Notes: generated by a model from the sequence alone, not told the origin. Counted from the first letter of the stretch, positions 1 to 10,578 are shown. The stretch is 64,000 nucleotides of DNA from CATQHP01 sp965205595 (GCA_965205595.1 CBDBHI010000054.1:1-64000), one strand, 5' to 3'. Numbers and translations: made by a program.

Positions 1-2
1 TC

Positions 3-317
3 GACAAGCCAGAGACGCCAGGCGAAAAGTCCGCGCCCAGTTCGATCGGAATCAGCGTGCAGACGTTGACGCCCGAAGTCGCCGAGCAACTGCGCGTCGA
101 TACGGATACTCGAGGAGTCGTCGTGGCGCGAGTCGAACTCGGAAGCCCCGCGGCTGAAGCAGGAATCGAACGCGGCGACGTTCTCGAGCAAGTGAATCGA
201 AAGGAAGTTTCGACAGCCGACGATTTTCGCGATGCCCTGGCAGAGTCAGGCGACAAGCCGGTATTGCTGCTCTTGAACCGGCGAGGCGATACTCGCTTCG
301 TTGTGGTTGCTCGTTAA
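3..317 (+). CDS. DegP/HtrA-type serine protease, C-terminal PDZ domain (partial)
   Basis: The frame is open from base 3, so this is the 3' end of a gene that starts outside the window. The visible 104 residues form one PDZ domain: a GISVQTLTPEVAEQL strand-helix segment, GVVVARVELGSPAAEAGIERGDVL (read as two parts, the GVVV strand and the SPAAEAGI-RGDV carboxylate-loop core), and a closing strand near LLLLNRRGDTRFVVV. This order is that of the second PDZ domain of periplasmic DegP/HtrA proteases, which degrade or refold misfolded envelope proteins. The protease domain is not visible, so another PDZ-bearing periplasmic protein remains possible. An internal GTG at 57 is not the real start because the PDZ fold begins upstream of it. 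Confidence 0.8.
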   Translation, partial: DKPETPGEKSAPSSIGISVQTLTPEVAEQLRVDTDTRGVVVARVELGSPAAEAGIERGDVLEQVNRKEVSTADDFRDALAESGDKPVLLLLNRRGDTRFVVVAR

Positions 318-401
318 TTCTTGTAAGAACGCGGATCGAACCGCGGGAGTGGCTCACCCGATGATTTGATTGCCGGGGGTCGCTCTCGCTACACTTGCAT
401 C

Positions 402-1820
402 ATGCGGAAATGGCTCGTTGTCGCTGGGCTGGCGACGACAACATTACTGCTGGCGCAACTGTCGCCGCCCGCGAATCCGACTGAATCGAGTTCGAGCGGT
501 ACAGTCAGCCGGCCCCACGTAGTGATGACTACGGTGGATACGCTTCGCGCGGATCATCTCTCCTCGTACGGCTATCACCTCAAGACGAGTCCCCGGATCG
601 ACCGGTTGGCTTCCGAGGGCGTGCGGTTTGATCGCGCACACGCCGCGATCCCGATGACTGGCCCCTCACATTTTTCGATGTTTACGGGCCGCTACCCTCA
701 GGAACACGGGGCTCGCATCAACGGCGTCGCCATTCCGGACAATTCGAAATGGTTGACGATCCCGCAGGTGCTCAGAAAATTCGGCTACAGCTCGGCCGCG
801 TTCGTCAGTGCCTGGCCGCTGATCGGCCGGCTAACGCATTTCGACGATAAGTTTGACCACTTCGACGACGATCTCGACCGCAGCTATCAACTGCTGCACT
901 CGATGCGTTGGGCCGAAGACGTCACGCCCAAAGCCATTAGTTGGCTCGACGACCACAAAGACGACGAAAACATCTTCATGTGGGTGCACTACTTCGACCC
1001 GCATGAGCCCTATAATCTCCGCGATGACTTCGCTAACCCCGAGCAGCTCGGCGCACCAAGCGAGGCCGTTTCTCGCTACTCGAAAGAAGTGGCTGAGCGC
1101 GTCCGCAAGTATGACTCCGAGATTGGCTATGCCGACAAACACATTGGCAAGTTGCTCGATCGCCTAGACGATCACGGCTTAACCGACAACACGTTGGTTG
1201 TATTAGTTGCTGACCACGGCGAAGGGCTGGGCGAACACGGCTTTGTGGGTCACGGGCGTTGGCTGACTGAATCCGTCGTGCGTGTCCCCTGGATCATGAA
1301 GCTGCCGGGCACAATTGACGCCGGAACGATCATCGAACAGAACGTCTCCACGCTTGATCTCGCCCCGACGATTCTCGACTTGACGGTGCCCGAGTATCGG
1401 AAGCAGTCCGGAATCTCAGTTTCGTTCGCGGGTCGCAGCCAACTGAAGGCGATTCGCGAGAGCGCTACCCCTACCCAGCGGACCGTGCGCTATGTCTCGT
1501 TCGCGGGCAAGAAGGGGCTCGCCCCGGGATGGCTGTCGTGGATGTGGATAAACAACGGCGGGCTGCCCCTAAAAATGGGAAAAATCGAAGGAACGATGAA
1601 GACGGTCTGGACCCCGGGGGACGAGAAATTCCGCGTTCACGATCTCGCCAAAGATCCGTTTGAGTTTGAGCCGGAAGAGTTAACTCCTGACGACCGCAAG
1701 TACAAATTTGAGATGGCGGCGTTTGAACGCTGGTACGAGTCGACCGATCTGGAGAAGACCGAGGCCAAGCTAAGCAAACGAGACGCCGAGATCCTCGAAA
1801 GTCTCGGTTATCTACAATAG
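402..1820 (+). CDS. Sulfatase-fold (alkaline phosphatase superfamily) hydrolase with a non-canonical nucleophile
   Basis: A secreted 472-residue protein of the sulfatase/alkaline phosphatase superfamily. ATG 402 starts a typical signal sequence (RKWLVVAGLATTTLLLAQL); the longer frame from TTG 366 adds nothing useful. Family metal-site motifs are present: TVDTLRADH near residue 45 and VADHGEGLGEHG near residue 280. The active-site segment reads T-G-P-S-H-F-S-M-F-T-G-R-Y-P at residues 86-99. It aligns with C-x-P-x-R of true sulfatases, but Cys is Thr86 and Arg is His90. Formylglycine therefore cannot form, and a phosphodiester or phospho-transfer substrate, or a Thr-nucleophile mechanism, is more likely than sulfate-ester hydrolysis. 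The gene stands alone between the PDZ protein and lysS. Confidence 0.85.
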   Translation: MRKWLVVAGLATTTLLLAQLSPPANPTESSSSGTVSRPHVVMTTVDTLRADHLSSYGYHLKTSPRIDRLASEGVRFDRAHAAIPMTGPSHFSMFTGRYPQEHGARINGVAIPDNSKWLTIPQVLRKFGYSSAAFVSAWPLIGRLTHFDDKFDHFDDDLDRSYQLLHSMRWAEDVTPKAISWLDDHKDDENIFMWVHYFDPHEPYNLRDDFANPEQLGAPSEAVSRYSKEVAERVRKYDSEIGYADKHIGKLLDRLDDHGLTDNTLVVLVADHGEGLGEHGFVGHGRWLTESVVRVPWIMKLPGTIDAGTIIEQNVSTLDLAPTILDLTVPEYRKQSGISVSFAGRSQLKAIRESATPTQRTVRYVSFAGKKGLAPGWLSWMWINNGGLPLKMGKIEGTMKTVWTPGDEKFRVHDLAKDPFEFEPEELTPDDRKYKFEMAAFERWYESTDLEKTEAKLSKRDAEILESLGYLQ

Positions 1821-1904
1821 CGAACTACGTCCACTCAAGTCTTGCCAGAGTATCACCGGGCCCCGCGCAGCGACCCTAGTCCGTAGGCAACACTACAATG
1901 AAAG

Positions 1905-1928
1905 TTCCCCACTCGGCTGTGCGGGGAA
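1905..1928 (+). other. Small hairpin upstream of lysS
   Basis: TTCCCC (1905-1910) and GGGGAA (1923-1928) form a 6-bp stem with a 12-nt loop, ending 24 nt before the lysS ATG. There is no T-box or other riboswitch core around it and no U-tract. It is a possible leader structure only. Confidence 0.25.
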
Positions 1929-1952
1929 TCTCCATCCGCAGCTGCAAAAACC

Positions 1953-3512
<1,560 letters not shown>

Positions 3513-3634
3513 TCGCTCTGCTCGAACGTCGAAAGTCTCGATGCGTCATTCCGAGCCGTTGAAGCCGGGTGATTCGTTTTTCCTCTCAACGTTTGACCCT
3601 CCGCAAGCGTATTACCTACCGAGAAGCAGAAACC

Positions 3635-4258
3635 GTGGCCGCCGCGACCGAGTATTGGATGTCCGCTCCCGACGAGGAGTTCGACGCCCTACAAACCGAC
3701 ATCCAGGCGCTCATCCAACAGGCACAAACTGGAAGCCTCGCCGCATTCGAAAGAATCATGATCCTGCACGAGCGCCGAGTCTTCCGCGTGGCCCTAGCTA
3801 CACTGCGAAATCCTGAGGACGCTAGCGACGCCTCACAAGAAGTCTTCCTACGTGTTCATCGGGGCCTCGGCTCGTTCCGCCCCGGCAACGACTTTCTGCC
3901 GTGGCTTTATCGAATCACAATAAACGTATGCCGAGACATCCAGCGAAAGCGCCGCTCCGCGCCGGCGCTCTCGTTCGATTCCTTGGCAGCCGTCGGCGCA
4001 ATCGTCGAACCCATCACGGCCGAGACGCCGCCCGACGAGCAAACCCTACACAACGAACGACGACGCATACTCGTTGACGCTCTCGATGAATTGCCGGAGA
4101 AAGAACGCGGCGCGCTTGTCCTCCGCGACATCGAAGGCCTGACGGCCGCCGAGGCCGCCGCGGTACTGGGTTCGTCGGAAAGTTCGGTCCGCTCGCAAGC
4201 AAGCCGGGCCCGCGCCAAGCTGCGAAACATTGTCGAGAAGAGGCTCAATCGATCATGA
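3635..4258 (+). CDS. ECF-type RNA polymerase sigma factor
   Basis: A small sigma-70-family factor that redirects RNA polymerase to a stress or envelope regulon. Region 2 is seen around FERIMILHERRVFRVALATLRNPEDASDASQ and WLYRITINVCRD (each part shorter than 20 residues in the core); region 4 around DELPEKERGALVLRDIEGLT with the HTH AEAAAVLGSSESSVRSQASR. The start is uncertain: GTG 3635 has GAGAAG eight bases upstream, ATG 3659 lacks a clear ribosome site, and GTG 3569 gives an unlikely basic extension. The stop overlaps the ATG of the anti-sigma gene (ATGA at 4255-4258), so the two are translationally coupled and are almost certainly a cognate pair. Confidence 0.92.
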   Translation: MAAATEYWMSAPDEEFDALQTDIQALIQQAQTGSLAAFERIMILHERRVFRVALATLRNPEDASDASQEVFLRVHRGLGSFRPGNDFLPWLYRITINVCRDIQRKRRSAPALSFDSLAAVGAIVEPITAETPPDEQTLHNERRRILVDALDELPEKERGALVLRDIEGLTAAEAAAVLGSSESSVRSQASRARAKLRNIVEKRLNRS

Positions 4259-4869
4259 CGTGCGGACAATTTCTCGTGGACGCGTCCGACTGGGTGGAAG
4301 GCTCCCTCGCAACTGACCGAGCCGAAGCGTTGAAGCGTCACGCGTGCGACTGTGGGGCCTGCGCGCGTACCATCGCGGACTTCCACACTCTTCGCGCCGA
4401 CCTTCGCGCGGCGATAGACGAACCTATCGACCAGTCGACCCTCCGCGATGTTCGCGCCGCCGTACTTGAGGAACTCAGCGCCCGCCCCACGTTCGGTTTG
4501 TGGGGTGCCTGGCGAACGCGGATCGCATGGACTCTGGCGGCGATCGCGGCCTTTGTCTGCGGCTGGACTGTTTTCGATACAGTCGATCCCTTGCCCGAGC
4601 CGACGATAGCCGTAATCGCGCCCTCGCAGCGGCTCGCACCGTCCCCGGCGGTTTCAGATTCAGTCAGCGCGGCACGGGAGCTACCCCAAGCACCGGCCAT
4701 TCCAGAAACCGAGGCCCCGCCACCCGCACCGCAGGAGATTGAAGTCTTCGCCCTCAATACTCCACCGGAAACTGACGCCGACGTCCGAGAAAGTGTCATT
4801 CTCAAGCTTCCGTCAACCAATCCCGATGTAGTGCTTTACTGGGTCAGCGAGACCCACGGAGGTTCATGA
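4255..4869 (+). CDS. Putative anti-sigma factor with zinc-finger-like N-terminus and one membrane helix
   Basis: A 204-residue protein overlapping the upstream ECF sigma gene by 4 bp. The N-terminus has Cys3 and an HACDCGACA cluster near residue 30, resembling the H-x3-C-x2-C zinc-binding anti-sigma (ZAS/zf-HC2) fold that holds ECF factors inactive. A single hydrophobic helix (IAWTLAAIAAFVCGW) sits near residue 90. The rest is a Pro/Ala/Glu-rich, presumably periplasmic tail that would sense an envelope signal. The function is inferred from gene order and the Cys/His cluster; overall similarity is weak, as is usual for anti-sigma factors. The stop overlaps the start of the next gene, continuing the coupled operon. 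Confidence 0.75.
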   Translation: MTCGQFLVDASDWVEGSLATDRAEALKRHACDCGACARTIADFHTLRADLRAAIDEPIDQSTLRDVRAAVLEELSARPTFGLWGAWRTRIAWTLAAIAAFVCGWTVFDTVDPLPEPTIAVIAPSQRLAPSPAVSDSVSAARELPQAPAIPETEAPPPAPQEIEVFALNTPPETDADVRESVILKLPSTNPDVVLYWVSETHGGS

Positions 4870-5645
4870 TGTCTTTACGAAAGCTTTTAAGATTTGCTTG
4901 TCTACTATGTTTCATTGTTCCGGTCACAACGTCGGGCCTATTGGACGCGCAGTCCGTCGACGACGGCAATTCCATGGTGAAGCGCGTGATTCGCGTGCAT
5001 CACCTTAATCCGAACGATGTCTCGGGGATGTTTCGGAAGTGGGTCAGAGGCAACATGATCCCAAGCAAAGACCTCGGCGTGCTCACGGTGATTGGTACGG
5101 CTAGCGAGGTCGACACAGTAGAAGAGGCAATCCGCGCGCTGGACGTGCCTCGCGCCCCAGACGCTGACATCAATGTCGAGCTCACAGTGCACTTTCTTGG
5201 GGTGACTGACGAGCCGACGACCGCAAGACTCCCGGGCGACCTCAACGCGGTGGTCGAGCAATTGAAACCTCGCTTTCCTTACCCCGGCTACGAATTGCTC
5301 GACACGCTAATCACGCGAGTTCGCGTCGACCGCGCAACCGAGGTCAGCGGCGTCGAACCGGATCCGAGCGGCCAGCGCTCGGTCCGCCCAATGATCTATC
5401 AGTTCCGAACAAACGTCACCGGAGTCAGTGGCGCCGTCGGTGCTCGCACGGTGCACCTACAAAACCTAAGAGCGGGTTTTCGCGTCCCGATACTCACAGG
5501 CAAAGACGAATACAATTACAGCGATCTCGGCATCAACACCGACATCGACATCGCCGAAAACAAACTAGTGGTCATTGGCAAAACCGGCATGCAAGGCAAG
5601 GCCCGAGGAATGTTCGTGATCCTCCAAGCCCGCGTCGATGAATAG
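4866..5645 (+). CDS. Exported secretin N-domain-like protein
   Basis: A 259-residue protein with a signal peptide (RKLLRFACLLCFIVPVTTSGLLDAQ). Residues ~40-95 (RVIRVHHLNPNDVSGMFRKW ... LGVLTVIGTASEVDTVEEAIRALD) match the N0/N1 ring-building fold of secretins: a VIRV strand, a helix, and a V-x-G-T/S strand before an IRALD helix. No secretin barrel domain follows; the rest is beta-rich and unassigned. The gene starts inside the anti-sigma gene (ATGATG at 4866), so it is the third member of the sigma/anti-sigma operon. It may be the envelope output or sensor partner. It is not a complete secretin. Confidence 0.7.
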   Translation: MMSLRKLLRFACLLCFIVPVTTSGLLDAQSVDDGNSMVKRVIRVHHLNPNDVSGMFRKWVRGNMIPSKDLGVLTVIGTASEVDTVEEAIRALDVPRAPDADINVELTVHFLGVTDEPTTARLPGDLNAVVEQLKPRFPYPGYELLDTLITRVRVDRATEVSGVEPDPSGQRSVRPMIYQFRTNVTGVSGAVGARTVHLQNLRAGFRVPILTGKDEYNYSDLGINTDIDIAENKLVVIGKTGMQGKARGMFVILQARVDE

Positions 5646-5681
5646 CTCACACGGGCATCGCATCGAACCCCCGCCAAGCAC

Positions 5682-7928
5682 TCAATAGTCCAACAAGTAA
5701 CTAAACTTCACAAACAAAGCCCGCGACAGCGTCCTCCGGACATCGTCATGTGGGTCGGTGAAGTCGCGTGTCGAATTGGCGTTGTTGTAAACAACAAATA
5801 GTCCGGTACTCGACGTCGACATCAACCCCACGCGAATGTTGTGGCCAATTTGCCCCGTCCGGCTGTTGTACTGACTCAGCGTCTGTAGGAAACTCTTCGG
5901 GGTAAACGACCAGTTAAACCGCAGTCCGACCAAGTCGGTATTAAACTCTGCCTGCGGGAGGTCGACAATGTTCCGTGTGTAACTGCCAGTCCAAACAATA
6001 TTGTGGCTATAGCGATAACCGCCGCTAAAGTTCAGCGAGCGAATCGTTCCGTTGTAGAAACTTCCGGCCGCCACCGAGCCACTCGCAAACAGCGTCGCCG
6101 TGGGGTCAGTTCCAAAGTTAGCGATGAGGTCTTGGAATGGATAACGCCCGGGTGCGATAAACACCCCCGGATGAACTTCAAATGGCCTGTCCAGACGTTC
6201 AAAGTGGCGGTTGAAAGACGTCCCCAGCCGCCCCCCGTTTTGCCACCGGCTATCGACGTGGTAGTGCTCAAACCCCGACTCGGTTTCGTTCGATCCCAAG
6301 GTATACCAGCGGTTCCATTGGAAATGAGGAAAGACGCTGCGAATCCGACTGTTCTTTGGATAGAACGTGTGGCGGTACCCGACCGTCGGTTTGCGATACC
6401 CTGCTCGCCGTACAAAGCCGACTTCGGGATTAAAGTTAGTCCCGACCTCGATAATCGACAAGTCGAGATTGTGGTTCGTGCTTTCGTAAGCAAACGCCGA
6501 AGCGTAAGCGTGGTCGCTGCCCTCGAAGCCCGGTGTTGAACTTTTTGCCACATAGTTAAACCAGTTAGCGTACTGACCGAACCCGATATTCGCATCGAGC
6601 CCGTAAGCTACGTTAGAATCCGGCGCGTCCTCAAACTCCGTCGTCGCTTTTCGCGAAACAAAGATTCCGCCAATCGACGTACGATTTGAAAACTCCCGCG
6701 CTACCCGCGCCGCCCCATAGTTGTTTGCCGGCGCCGAGCCTTCTTGCTCGCGCGTCTGCATATTGAGCATCCCAACCTGATACTTGCCAACCTTGCCGCT
6801 CACGCGAGCACCGGCATCGATCGGAACTTGATTGCGGTTTTCGTCAATGCCGATACGCCGCGAGAAAAATAGCTCGACCGTACGCGGCGTACCAAATTCG
6901 AAGGTCCCAGAGTTCTCAAGGAAAAACGGCCGCTTCTCGGGGAAGAACAAATCAAACCGCGTCAGGTTGATCTGTTCGTCGTCCACCTCCACCTGCGCGA
7001 AGTCCGTATTGAAAGTAGCGTCGAGAGTCAGACCCGGCGTAAGGCTGTACTTCAAGTCGAGGCCCACGTTCTTCTTGATCTCCGTTCGATCGCCCTCGAG
7101 TCGAAAGTCTTGCGAGAACCCGCCCAAGACGTAGGGCAACAGTTTCAAGTTGCGCTGCGGGGTTGTCTCCAGCCCGTAAAGCTCGCCCGCGAGGCCGACC
7201 TGACTGAATTGGAAGGCACGCGATACGGGTGCCCAGAACGATTGCTCGTTGCGCCGCCGCATGGTGCGCATCACGTTCAGCCCCCACTTTGAGTCCGTAC
7301 CGGGCCGGTACCGCAAAGTCCGAAACGGAATCCGAATCTCGCTCTCCCAGCCACGCTCGGTGATGCTCGAGCGCACGTCCCAGACTGCGTCCCAATTGAG
7401 GTTGAAAGCAGCGGCTCCTCCACGCTGGGCGCCGCCGCCACCGGCCGTCGCCGGAGTACCCACGCCGCCACGAGCTTGGCCCGCCTTCGACAACTGCGCA
7501 TCAAACTCCACACCCGTCGGCGTAGTCCCAAAGATAAACGCGCTCTGGTCGTCGTCGAACGTATCGAGCAGTATCTGCACGGAGTCGGTGTCGTCGAGTG
7601 GAGCATCGCGGCGATTCTGCGTCATCACAATGTTCTGTGGCTGCGAATCGAAACAGATCACGCCGATATAGAGAAACTTGGCGTCGAACGCCAGGCGAAC
7701 TTCAGTCGGCTCGGTCGCCGCCGCGCCTTCGTCAGGATTCTGCTGGATGAAACCCGCCGCCGGTTCGATTGCCTGCCACAGCGCGTCGTCCACGACGCCG
7801 TCGAGCATGGGCGGCTCCGCGATTTTGCGCGCGCGCACGTGAACCTGTTGCGCCGCGGTAAGGTCCTGCGCGCGAGCATCGCCGACAAAAGTCAGCACCA
7901 TGGCCAAAATCAATAATCGAAAATTCAT
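5682..7928 (-). CDS. DUF5916 outer-membrane protein with N-terminal CBM9-like domain
   Basis: A 748-residue secreted protein (signal peptide MNFRLLILAMVLTFVGDARA). The N-terminus (about 30-240) carries the CBM9-like carbohydrate-binding signature MLDGVVDDALWQ, EPTEVRLAFDAKFLYIGV and DDTDSVQILLDTFDD. The remainder is the DUF5916 segment, made of alternating amphipathic strands ending in an aromatic (SRALFVKFSYLLDY), typical of an outer-membrane beta-barrel. The family occurs in Acidobacteriota and Bacteroidota, often beside peptidases or glycan-use genes; its substrate is unknown. A Gly/Ala-rich loop near residue 150 is a low-complexity insertion. The gene ends 36 bp from the convergent sigma operon. 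Confidence 0.85.
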   Translation of the reverse strand: MNFRLLILAMVLTFVGDARAQDLTAAQQVHVRARKIAEPPMLDGVVDDALWQAIEPAAGFIQQNPDEGAAATEPTEVRLAFDAKFLYIGVICFDSQPQNIVMTQNRRDAPLDDTDSVQILLDTFDDDQSAFIFGTTPTGVEFDAQLSKAGQARGGVGTPATAGGGGAQRGGAAAFNLNWDAVWDVRSSITERGWESEIRIPFRTLRYRPGTDSKWGLNVMRTMRRRNEQSFWAPVSRAFQFSQVGLAGELYGLETTPQRNLKLLPYVLGGFSQDFRLEGDRTEIKKNVGLDLKYSLTPGLTLDATFNTDFAQVEVDDEQINLTRFDLFFPEKRPFFLENSGTFEFGTPRTVELFFSRRIGIDENRNQVPIDAGARVSGKVGKYQVGMLNMQTREQEGSAPANNYGAARVAREFSNRTSIGGIFVSRKATTEFEDAPDSNVAYGLDANIGFGQYANWFNYVAKSSTPGFEGSDHAYASAFAYESTNHNLDLSIIEVGTNFNPEVGFVRRAGYRKPTVGYRHTFYPKNSRIRSVFPHFQWNRWYTLGSNETESGFEHYHVDSRWQNGGRLGTSFNRHFERLDRPFEVHPGVFIAPGRYPFQDLIANFGTDPTATLFASGSVAAGSFYNGTIRSLNFSGGYRYSHNIVWTGSYTRNIVDLPQAEFNTDLVGLRFNWSFTPKSFLQTLSQYNSRTGQIGHNIRVGLMSTSSTGLFVVYNNANSTRDFTDPHDDVRRTLSRALFVKFSYLLDY

Positions 7929-8265
7929 CTAGAGGACGCCACCAACCTTATGCAGATGGCGAGAGTCTGAGCCGCGCCCCTAGGTAGGCGGTTGTCAAGA
8001 AGCGACTGATCCAACCGGAGCAGCTACTCACGCCGCTCTTCAGGAAAAGCAGACGCAAAGATGATCGCACATCTACCAGCCCGCATTTGTCACCACGTGG
8101 CGAGCGAAAGTGCGTGAGAGGTGTGTTGATACGAGGCGGGCGACGGTCGGCGCGCGGAGGCGTACTTTTGCAGTCCGTCGAGCACCCGCGATCGAGCGCA
8201 ACGAAGTAATGGAGCATCTATCGCCTGCGTTCGCCGTGAGGTGGTAAGAAACGTGGGTTAACCTC
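7929..8265. other. Gene-free stretch upstream of the DUF5916 gene
   Basis: It holds palindromic repeat copy A (8078-8259) and about 150 bp that should contain the DUF5916 promoter on the minus strand. No clear -35/-10 pair is visible. The small open frames here are produced by the repeat. Confidence 0.5.
8078..8259. repeat. Palindromic ~182-bp repeat, copy A
   Basis: It begins AGCCCGCATTTGTCACCACG and ends in the inverse, GAGGTGGTAAGAAACGTGGGTT. It matches copies at 20499-20680 and 56038-56218 along its whole length (shared blocks include GTGCGTGAGAGGTG, ACGAGGCGGGCGA, GGAGGCGTACTTT and GATCGAGCGCAACGA). The right end is followed by TA, the left preceded by CA. It lies 6 bp from the left terminus of the IS4-family element. 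No coding capacity. Confidence 0.85.
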
Positions 8266-9604
8266 AATACTCGTTACTTAATTATTTTTATAGCTTTCTC
8301 GAAATCAATGCGATGGTGGCGCAGCGGCGCGCGCGGTCGGAGCGGGTAGCTGCTCATCTTCCGCTTGACTCCTCGTGGCGTACGTCTGCCGCGACTCGAC
8401 CGCGCGCGCTCTTCGAGAACCTCCCGGACGACCGCGCGATGAAAGGCTTTTCTAACCCGAGGGGGGAATAGCCGCCGCGAGCGGCATCTTGCGTCGAATC
8501 ACTCGCACCGCGTGAATATACGAAAGTCGATGCGGATCTTCGTCCGCCTCCAACGCCGCTTCGTGCAGCAAGCCGCGGATCGCAAAATGGGCCAGCATCA
8601 ATCCGTAGAACTCCTGCCGCACCAGCTCCGGCGTCTTGCTGCGCAACACGATCCGCGCGCCGCGCAAGTGGGTCTTGAGTTCGTCCAGCGCGTTTTCGAT
8701 CTCCCAGCGCTCGTGGTATAAAGACGCCATCTCGTTCGCCGCAGCCCGCTTGGGATCAAGCACTGTAGTCAGCAAGCGATAAAACGGCTCGGCATCCTCA
8801 ACGCCTTCGAGTTCGTATTCAATCACGCGCACACGGATGCCCGCGCGGCGCTTCCGCCGATCACTTTCGGAAGCGTAGATGACGCTCAGGTAGGAGCCGT
8901 CGGCGAACCGTTCGAGCACCTCAAGACGCACATTCTTCTTGGCTCTCCACAACAGATCCGCTCCCGTTTGGCTCGCCTGCCGCCACAATTCGTAACCCAG
9001 GAAGTTGCGGTCCGCGAGGCAGAGCCAACCCTTTTGCAAGGCGGGCAGCACTTGTTTCGCCAGCGTGATTTCGCCCGCGGCGTAAGGCCCCAGGCGGCTG
9101 GCGAACAACACGTGGGTACCGTTTTCGACCAGCGAGACGAAACGAATTTGCGGAAAGGCGCTGGGGCCGCGGCTGGCGGCCGGTCGCCCGAAGGCCTGCT
9201 GATTGCGTTTCTCATCGGCCACGTCCAAGCTGCTGCCGTCGAGCGAGACGAGCCGCCAGCGACGGTAGAACGCGCCTCGCTGCTTGCGGTCCTTGAATCC
9301 ACTGGAGCCCTGCCAGCAAGCAACGCAGTACCTCGCGATAGGAAACCCGCATGTACAGCGCCAGAGCGATCACGTAATAGACGACGACGTGCGCGGGCAA
9401 GTCGCGCTGTCGACGGCTGAGCCTGCCGGTGGCGGCCACCGCCCGCTCCACCGCCACCCGAGGAAACCACTTGGCCACCACGCCCAAACTGATGTAGTCA
9501 GTAATCCGCGCATCCGCTGGCAACCGCGCTAACGTCCGTGCCATCTCGCGCCCTCCCGTCTACAAGTCAGGATAGCATCGAAATGATCTTAAGTCACGAG
9601 TATT
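8266..9604. mobile_element. IS4-family insertion sequence, internally deleted
   Basis: The ends are defined by a 15-bp terminal inverted repeat with one mismatch: AATACTCGTTACTTA at 8266-8280 and TAAGTCACGAGTATT at 9590-9604. The ~1340-bp body carries one minus-strand transposase gene that is frameshifted and deleted, so the element cannot move by itself. No convincing target duplication is visible. The left end is 6 bp from palindromic repeat A; the right end is 4 bp beyond the stop of the kelch pseudogene. Confidence 0.8.
8452..9544 (-). pseudogene. IS4-family transposase (deleted and frameshifted)
   Basis: The N-terminal IS4 domain (MARTLARLPADARITDYI ... LPAHVVVYYVIALALYM ... CLLAGLQWI) reads from 9544 to about 9290 and then leaves frame. 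The DDE domain reads in another frame from RGAFYRRWRLVSLDGSSLD, through ADRNFLGYELW, to YHERWEIENALDELKTHL and ends at 8452. Compared with intact relatives, the segment that normally links the N-terminal domain to the first catalytic Asp (roughly 60-70 residues) is missing at the junction near 9280-9300. Asp of SLDGS, Asp of LADRN and Glu of WEIE are retained, so decay came from the deletion and not from active-site loss. Confidence 0.85.
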
Positions 9605-9608
9605 AGGA

Positions 9609-10506
9609 CTAATGGGCGGTCCGAACGATGAGAACTTCCGTTGACGACAGCTCCGGTCCGTCGCCGCGGTTGCCGCTTCCGGCTGCAAGGTAAATCTTGC
9701 CATCGAGAACGACTACGCCGCCTCCATGGCGTCCCTGTTTCAAAGGCGTCAGTAGTTCCCATTCGCCAGTCGCGGGATCGAGGCGCTGGGTTTCCGCGTG
9801 AGCGGACCTCTGAGCGGATTCGCCGCCAATGTAGTAGATGTGCCCATCCCACTCGACGAGGCCGCCCGCAGCGGTGGCGACTGGGAGCTTGTCCCGTAGC
9901 GTCGACCAGAGGTCGGTTGAGAAGTCGTAGACGTCGACTTCGCTGATCACCGCGCCAAAGAATGCACTGAACTTCTCTGGCTCGTGATAGCTTGTGTTGC
10001 GTCCACCGAGGTAGTACAGACGATCGCCGCTGACAATCGCAGAGAAGTGGTCACGAATACGAGGTGCATCGGGTAGTTGCGTTCACTTGCCGTTCGTCGG
10101 ATCGAACTCGTCAAACCAAGCCACGGTGCCGCTGGTATGTCCGTCGATGATTCCGCCGACGAGGTAGATCTTGCCGTTGTAGGCGACCGTCCCGGCGCCC
10201 CCGCGTCTACGGTTCTCGGGGACCTCGGGGCCCTTCTGCCACGAGTCGCGATTCGGGTTGTAGACGTAGATGGTCTCGAGCGGCTTTCCTTGGGATACGC
10301 TCCCGTCATCGCCGTCATCACGTAGACTCGGTCTCGGTAGACGACTGGTTGAAAGTGGTGGATCTCAAGCGGCGTCGGCTGCAATTTCCGCCACGTTTTT
10401 GCCGCCGGATCGAACTCGTCGACCGGTTTCACACCTCGCCGCCCATCAAGTAACCCTTGCCGCCGAACGCGACCATTGCCGCTTCGTGCCTACCCCGAGC
10501 GGCCAT
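9609..10506 (-). pseudogene. Kelch-repeat beta-propeller protein (degraded)
   Basis: Kelch blades are recognisable throughout: HEAAMVAFGGKGYLMGG, VKPVDEFDPAAKTW, HHFQPVVYRDRVYVMTAMTG, GKIYLVGG, VDVYDFSTDLWSTL, GHIYYIGGE and GKIYLAAGSG. They lie in three frames. Two frameshifts (near 10436 and 10288) and an in-frame TGA at 10083-10085 (N-G-K-stop-T-Q-L-P) break the gene. An apparent ATG at 10506 begins the readable part; no signal peptide can be followed upstream. Intact relatives are secreted or periplasmic proteins of unknown ligand. The IS4 element lies just beyond the 3' end. Confidence 0.8.
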
Positions 10507-10578
10507 TCGAGTTAAAACAGACGCAGTTCGCCGCCGTCGAGCATTCAGACAGCGAGGAACACCGAGCCATCGGGCTGT

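Noticed and set aside
1905..1952. T-box or amino-acid-responsive leader for lysS
   Set aside because: Only one 6-bp hairpin is present; there is no T-box sequence or specifier loop, and no terminator.
6003..6539. 178-codon plus-strand frame inside the DUF5916 gene
   Set aside because: It is antisense to a well-supported gene, rich in Arg and Val, and without family features.
7948..8217. Two small minus-strand frames (here and at 55923-56144) with similar peptides containing PLTH-RSP-G-KCGL
   Set aside because: The similarity is produced by the palindromic repeat, not by a protein family; neither has a ribosome site or domain.
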